DNA from: a virus
Direction: 5' to 3' (one strand)
IMG/VR virus record: IMGVR_UViG_3300027728_000027
Coordinates: 1-40,361 of that record
Length of the DNA stretch: 40,361 bases
Below the pieces are notes generated by a model. It did not search any database. It worked only from the letters and a program-made list of their open reading frames with translations, and was not told where the DNA came from. Each line of letters starts with the position of its first letter. Positions within the stretch are counted from its first letter, which is position 1. This document shows, piece after piece, positions 37,150 through 40,361 of this stretch. The translations under genes were made by a program, and so were the position numbers.

Positions 37150-37231
37150 GCGTCGCCCATCAAGGCGACCGGGTTTGACAGCCCGAGCAGAGCGGCATCA
37201 GGCCGCACGTGTCCCGCACAGCGGCTTTTTT
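37150..37231 (+). ncRNA. C4-type antisense RNA upstream of the Rha/ANT gene
   Basis: About 82 nt with hairpin GTCGCC-N6-GGCGAC (37152-37169), a CGGG-loop-CCCG hairpin (37170-37185) whose loop contains TTTGACAG, and GCCGC...GCGGC followed by six T (37202-37231) as terminator. GCGGC at 37192-37196 can instead pair with GCCGC at 37202-37206, excluding the terminator stem. Segments CGGGTTTGACAG (37170-37181) and GCAGAGC (37187-37193) are complementary to CTGTCAACCCG (37300-37310) and GCTCTGC (37289-37295) in the same transcript. Order, size and target placement match phage P1/P7 C4. Confidence 0.72.
37202..37231 (+). terminator. Terminator at the end of the C4-like RNA
   Basis: GCCGC (37202-37206) and GCGGC (37221-37225) enclose an inner GTG/CAC pair; six T follow (37226-37231). 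An alternative upstream hairpin (37192-37206) uses the same left arm, so the terminator may be conditional. Confidence 0.7.
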
Positions 37232-37232
37232 C

Positions 37233-37334
37233 ATGCCCGAGATCCCAGTTATGGGTGGTCCGGGCGGGAAGCCGCGAGGCTTGCCGGTGCTCTGCCGGTC
37301 TGTCAACCCGCCCGGTCCGCCCGCCATCGTTTGA
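37233..37334 (+). CDS. Leader ORF between the C4-like RNA and the antirepressor gene (icd-like)
   Basis: ATG at 37233, right after the terminator T-run, opens 33 codons (MPEIPVMGGPGGKPRGLPVL...) that span the antisense target. In P1 a short icd frame couples C4 control to ant translation. Here the frame stops 44 bp before the ANT start, so coupling is uncertain. It may be a regulatory leader peptide or chance. Confidence 0.3.
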   Translation: MPEIPVMGGPGGKPRGLPVLCRSVNPPGPPAIV

Positions 37335-37377
37335 CAGCGTTGGTGCGCGGTTCGTCAACGAACCAGAGCATCCCATC

Positions 37378-38142
37378 ATGACCAACATGGTCGCCTTCTC
37401 GTCGTCCCTAACGATGACATCCCGTGAAATCGCAGAACTGACCGGCAAGCGCCACGATCACGTGTTGCGCGACATCCGCGCCATGATTTGCCAAGTCCAT
37501 GATTTAGAAGATAACCCAAATCCGTGTTATCTGGAAATTCAAGGCGTTACGTTTGAGCGCGATGCGCATACAAAACGCGTGTCGATGATCAGTCTCGACA
37601 AGGACCATACCCTGACCCTGCTGACCGGCTACGACGCCAAGGCCCGCTTTAAGGTCATGGTACGCTGGCAGGAACTGGAATCCAAAGCCCTCCCCCAAGA
37701 CTACCCCGCCGCTCTGCGCGCCCTGGCCGACGAGTCCGAGCGCCGCGCCCAGGTCGAGCGCGAACTGGAAGCGTCCCGTCCGAAGATTGCCTTTCATGAT
37801 CAGGTGATCAACGCCGAAACCCTGCTGGACTTCGCCCAAGCCTTCAGCCTGCTGCAAGGGCGCACCGGCCAGCACTTCACCCGCAAGACCTTCCTGGAGT
37901 TCCTGCGCCGGCATGGCGTCGCCTGCCAGGCGAACGCCTACGCCAACATCGGAAAGGATCGGTTCGTGCCGCGTAAGGACTACACCGGGACCTGGTTCGT
38001 CTCGGAGTTGACCGCGCGCGGCGGTGTCGAGTGGCTGCTGCGCCCGATGGCCCTGGCCGGGATCGTGGCCCTGATCGAGCAGGATCGGATGAACCCGCCC
38101 CCACTGCGCAATGCCCTGGTGTCGATGCGTGGTGCGGCATGA
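37378..38142 (+). CDS. Rha-domain antirepressor (Rha/ANT) protein
   Basis: The 254-residue product starts MTNMVAFSSSLTMTSREIAE. Residues about 12-105 are a Rha domain (LTGKRHDHVLRDIRAM, VSMISLDKDHTLTLLTGYDA, MVRWQELESK). Residues about 130-235 form a KilA-C/ANT-type domain (KIAFHDQVINAETLLDFAQA, FLEFLRRHGVACQANAY, GTWFVSELTARGGVEWLL). This is the classical two-domain phage antirepressor, which inactivates the repressor. The C4-like leader upstream should hold it off in the lysogen. Confidence 0.85.
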   Translation: MTNMVAFSSSLTMTSREIAELTGKRHDHVLRDIRAMICQVHDLEDNPNPCYLEIQGVTFERDAHTKRVSMISLDKDHTLTLLTGYDAKARFKVMVRWQELESKALPQDYPAALRALADESERRAQVERELEASRPKIAFHDQVINAETLLDFAQAFSLLQGRTGQHFTRKTFLEFLRRHGVACQANAYANIGKDRFVPRKDYTGTWFVSELTARGGVEWLLRPMALAGIVALIEQDRMNPPPLRNALVSMRGAA

Positions 38143-38378
38143 CCACCGTCACCCCGCTGCACCCGACCAACCCGGCCGCCGCCGCCCACCTGATCGCACG
38201 CATCCCCGCGCCGACAGCGGGATTTGACCGCTCCCAACTGATCGGTGATCTTCCGCTGATCCTCACCGGCGCCCTGGAGATGATCCTCTGCGACTTCGAC
38301 ATGGACGCTTATCCGACGGCAAACCTGGCGGTTGCCTGCCGGATTCTGGCCGCGACCATCGATCGACTTCGGCGTTGA
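38139..38378 (+). CDS. Hypothetical phage protein, 79 aa
   Basis: MTTVTPLHPTNPAAAAHLIA, ending ACRILAATIDRLRR; overlaps the antirepressor stop (ATGA). Last gene of the right operon, converging on the integrase 20 bp away. No T-rich terminator is visible between them. Confidence 0.55.
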   Translation: MTTVTPLHPTNPAAAAHLIARIPAPTAGFDRSQLIGDLPLILTGALEMILCDFDMDAYPTANLAVACRILAATIDRLRR

Positions 38379-38398
38379 AGCCATGGGCCAGGGATGGC

Positions 38399-39493
38399 CT
38401 ACCCGTCGAACTCCACCCTGGCAGTCTTCCGCTGCCGCATCTGCACGTAGATTTGCAGCGATCCCCAAGATTCATGCAGCGACACCTGCTGAATCTCGGG
38501 GACCGTCCGGCCGTCTTCGGCCAGGCGGCTGCATCCTTCGTGCCTGAGATCGTGGAAATGAAGATCCACAATCCCCAAGACCTTCATCTGCCGCTGCCAG
38601 TACGTCCCCACCGTCTTGCTGTTGTAGGGCAGCAGCCTATCCTCGCCGGCCGCGCGCCCAGGAAGCGCCAGGATCGCATCCACCACTGCCAGGAAGCGGT
38701 CGGTGACCAGCATCTCGCGGTCGTTCCCCGCCGACCCGTCCGGGTGTTTCAAGTCGCGGATCATCCATGTCCGATGCTCCCGGTCGAAGTCCGGTAGGCG
38801 CATCCGGCAAAGCTCGTCCAGCCGCCGACACGAATAGATCGCCGCCCACAGGATCAGATCCATGGGCGGGCTTGGGTTGCGCCGGGAGCGCAGGCGCAGC
38901 GATTTGAACCGCTCCGTGATCCGGGTCAACTCGTCATCGGTCGGCCGCCGCTTGCGCCGCTGGGGCCGGGCGATCATCCGTTCAGCCCGGCAAATCTCGG
39001 TTGCATCGTCCAGCACGTGGGGATCCACGGGCACACCGAGTGCCGTCCGCGCGTACCGGAACACCACGCGGAGCCATATCAAATCATTGGCCACTGTCGC
39101 GCCCCCGGTGCCGCCCTCGCGCCGCCCCTGGACGTGCCCTACTACCTGCTGTGCCGTCAGCGTCAAAGCCTCACAGTGGGCGAGGTCGAAGCCCAGCAGC
39201 ATCTTCAGGTGGCTGGATTTCGATCTGCCCAGGGGCTCGACGGTCTCGCGTGCCTTCAGGTACCGCTCGATCAGGGTTGCGACGGTGACGCCATGGTGTT
39301 CGGCGCGGGTCTTCGCCGCGGCCGGGTCGCGCCGGACCTGTTCTTCGCGCTCAGCGGCCCAGGCTTTGGCCGTGGCCCGTTTCGTGAAGGTCTTGGTTTC
39401 GGAGTGGATCAGCCGGCCGCCTTGCTTGATCCTGATCTGAGCGGTGTAGGCGGTGGTGCCGTCGGCGCGTTGGCGCGCTACGATGGTAGCCAT
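38399..39493 (-). CDS. int: Tyrosine-recombinase phage integrase, dusA-adjacent
   Basis: The 364-residue product starts MATIVARQRADGTTAYTAQI. It has an N-terminal arm-binding region, a core-binding domain (about 65-165) and the catalytic domain with Arg in YSCRRLDELCRMRL, Lys in RDLKHPDGS, HDLRHEG (H-x2-R), LHESWGSL and the likely Tyr nucleophile in IYVQMRQR. The frame stays open upstream to 40294, antisense to dusA, but the ATG at 39493 begins the family's usual N-terminus. Its position against dusA places it with the known dusA-targeting integrases. Confidence 0.92.
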   Translation of the reverse strand: MATIVARQRADGTTAYTAQIRIKQGGRLIHSETKTFTKRATAKAWAAEREEQVRRDPAAAKTRAEHHGVTVATLIERYLKARETVEPLGRSKSSHLKMLLGFDLAHCEALTLTAQQVVGHVQGRREGGTGGATVANDLIWLRVVFRYARTALGVPVDPHVLDDATEICRAERMIARPQRRKRRPTDDELTRITERFKSLRLRSRRNPSPPMDLILWAAIYSCRRLDELCRMRLPDFDREHRTWMIRDLKHPDGSAGNDREMLVTDRFLAVVDAILALPGRAAGEDRLLPYNSKTVGTYWQRQMKVLGIVDLHFHDLRHEGCSRLAEDGRTVPEIQQVSLHESWGSLQIYVQMRQRKTARVEFDG

Positions 39494-39513
39494 GGGTGTG
39501 CTAGCTCGTGTCG

Positions 39514-39539
39514 GTGCTACAAGGCGCGGCTTGTAGCAC
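39514..39539. repeat. Perfect inverted repeat upstream of the integrase
   Basis: GTGCTACAAG, six bases, then CTTGTAGCAC: 10-bp arms 20 bp before the integrase start. No T-run follows on either strand. It could be a regulator-binding site for integrase expression. Confidence 0.55.
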
Positions 39540-39561
39540 TCCCGTCGCACCGAACGCAAAC

Positions 39562-39586
39562 GAATAATGCTGAATAGTGCTAAATG

Positions 39587-39600
<14 letters not shown>
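39562..39600. repeat. 10-bp-phased direct repeats beside dusA, possible integrase arm sites
   Basis: GAATAATGC (39562), GAATAGTGC (39572), AAATGATGA (39582) and GAATAACGC (39592) repeat every 10 bp, one helical turn, between the integrase gene and dusA and across the dusA ATG. Phased repeats at a phage end are typical of integrase arm-type sites. They also supply the first codons of dusA. Confidence 0.5.

Positions 39601-40361
<761 letters not shown>

Overview
The window is the right-hand part of a temperate phage genome integrated next to (probably within the 5' end of) a host dusA gene (tRNA-dihydrouridine synthase A). dusA starts at 39587 and runs off the right edge. A tyrosine integrase (38399-39493, minus strand) abuts it. 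The left edge cuts a phage gene, so the tail genes and the left attachment site lie outside. The DNA is GC-rich with very dense, mostly ATGA/TGATG-coupled genes. dusA looks proteobacterial (probably gammaproteobacterial), but one partial host gene does not fix the genus.

Layout. 1-6800, minus: a truncated protein with a nuclease-like domain, two regulatory-looking proteins, a terminator, then the capsid operon (protease, acidic scaffold candidate, major capsid protein, two small structural proteins). 6962-9636, plus: a portal fused to a C-terminal nuclease-like domain, opposite in orientation to the rest of the head genes. 9623-11344, minus: a BRO-type antirepressor and a ProQ/FinO RNA chaperone, preceded by a C4-type antisense RNA leader. 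11645-12179, plus: brnT-brnA toxin-antitoxin. 12226-25228, minus: one long early/replication run ending in the terminase. It holds a Cro-like protein, small Cys-rich proteins, a terminator, Rha, a DksA/TraR-like protein, helicase, VRR-NUC nuclease, a CHC2 zinc-finger primase module, VapE-type ATPase, an AT-rich iteron cluster (probable replication origin), an SSB-like protein, a ParB-domain/DNA methyltransferase fusion, an HTH protein that may be the small terminase, a release-factor-like miniprotein, and TerL. 25236-25295 is the lysogeny switch. 25302-26382, plus, is the lysogenic operon (peptidase-less repressor plus a TumE/TumA-like toxin-antitoxin pair), closed by a terminator. 26542-38378, plus, is the right operon: a Gp3-like protein, SbcD/SbcC recombination nuclease, many small proteins, a PrtN-like activator, and a Rha/ANT antirepressor with its own C4-type leader.

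How it may work together. Five copies of a perfect operator, TAGC-N4-GCTA, sit over two matching promoters, one leftward and one rightward, so one repressor probably silences both arms. That repressor lacks a LexA-type self-cleavage domain, while three BRO/Rha/ANT proteins are encoded. Two of these have a promoter, a structured RNA of about 80 nt, a terminator, and a downstream segment complementary to the RNA, which is the C4 arrangement of phages P1/P7. I infer induction by antirepressors gated by two separate antisense RNAs. This is the most interesting system in the window.
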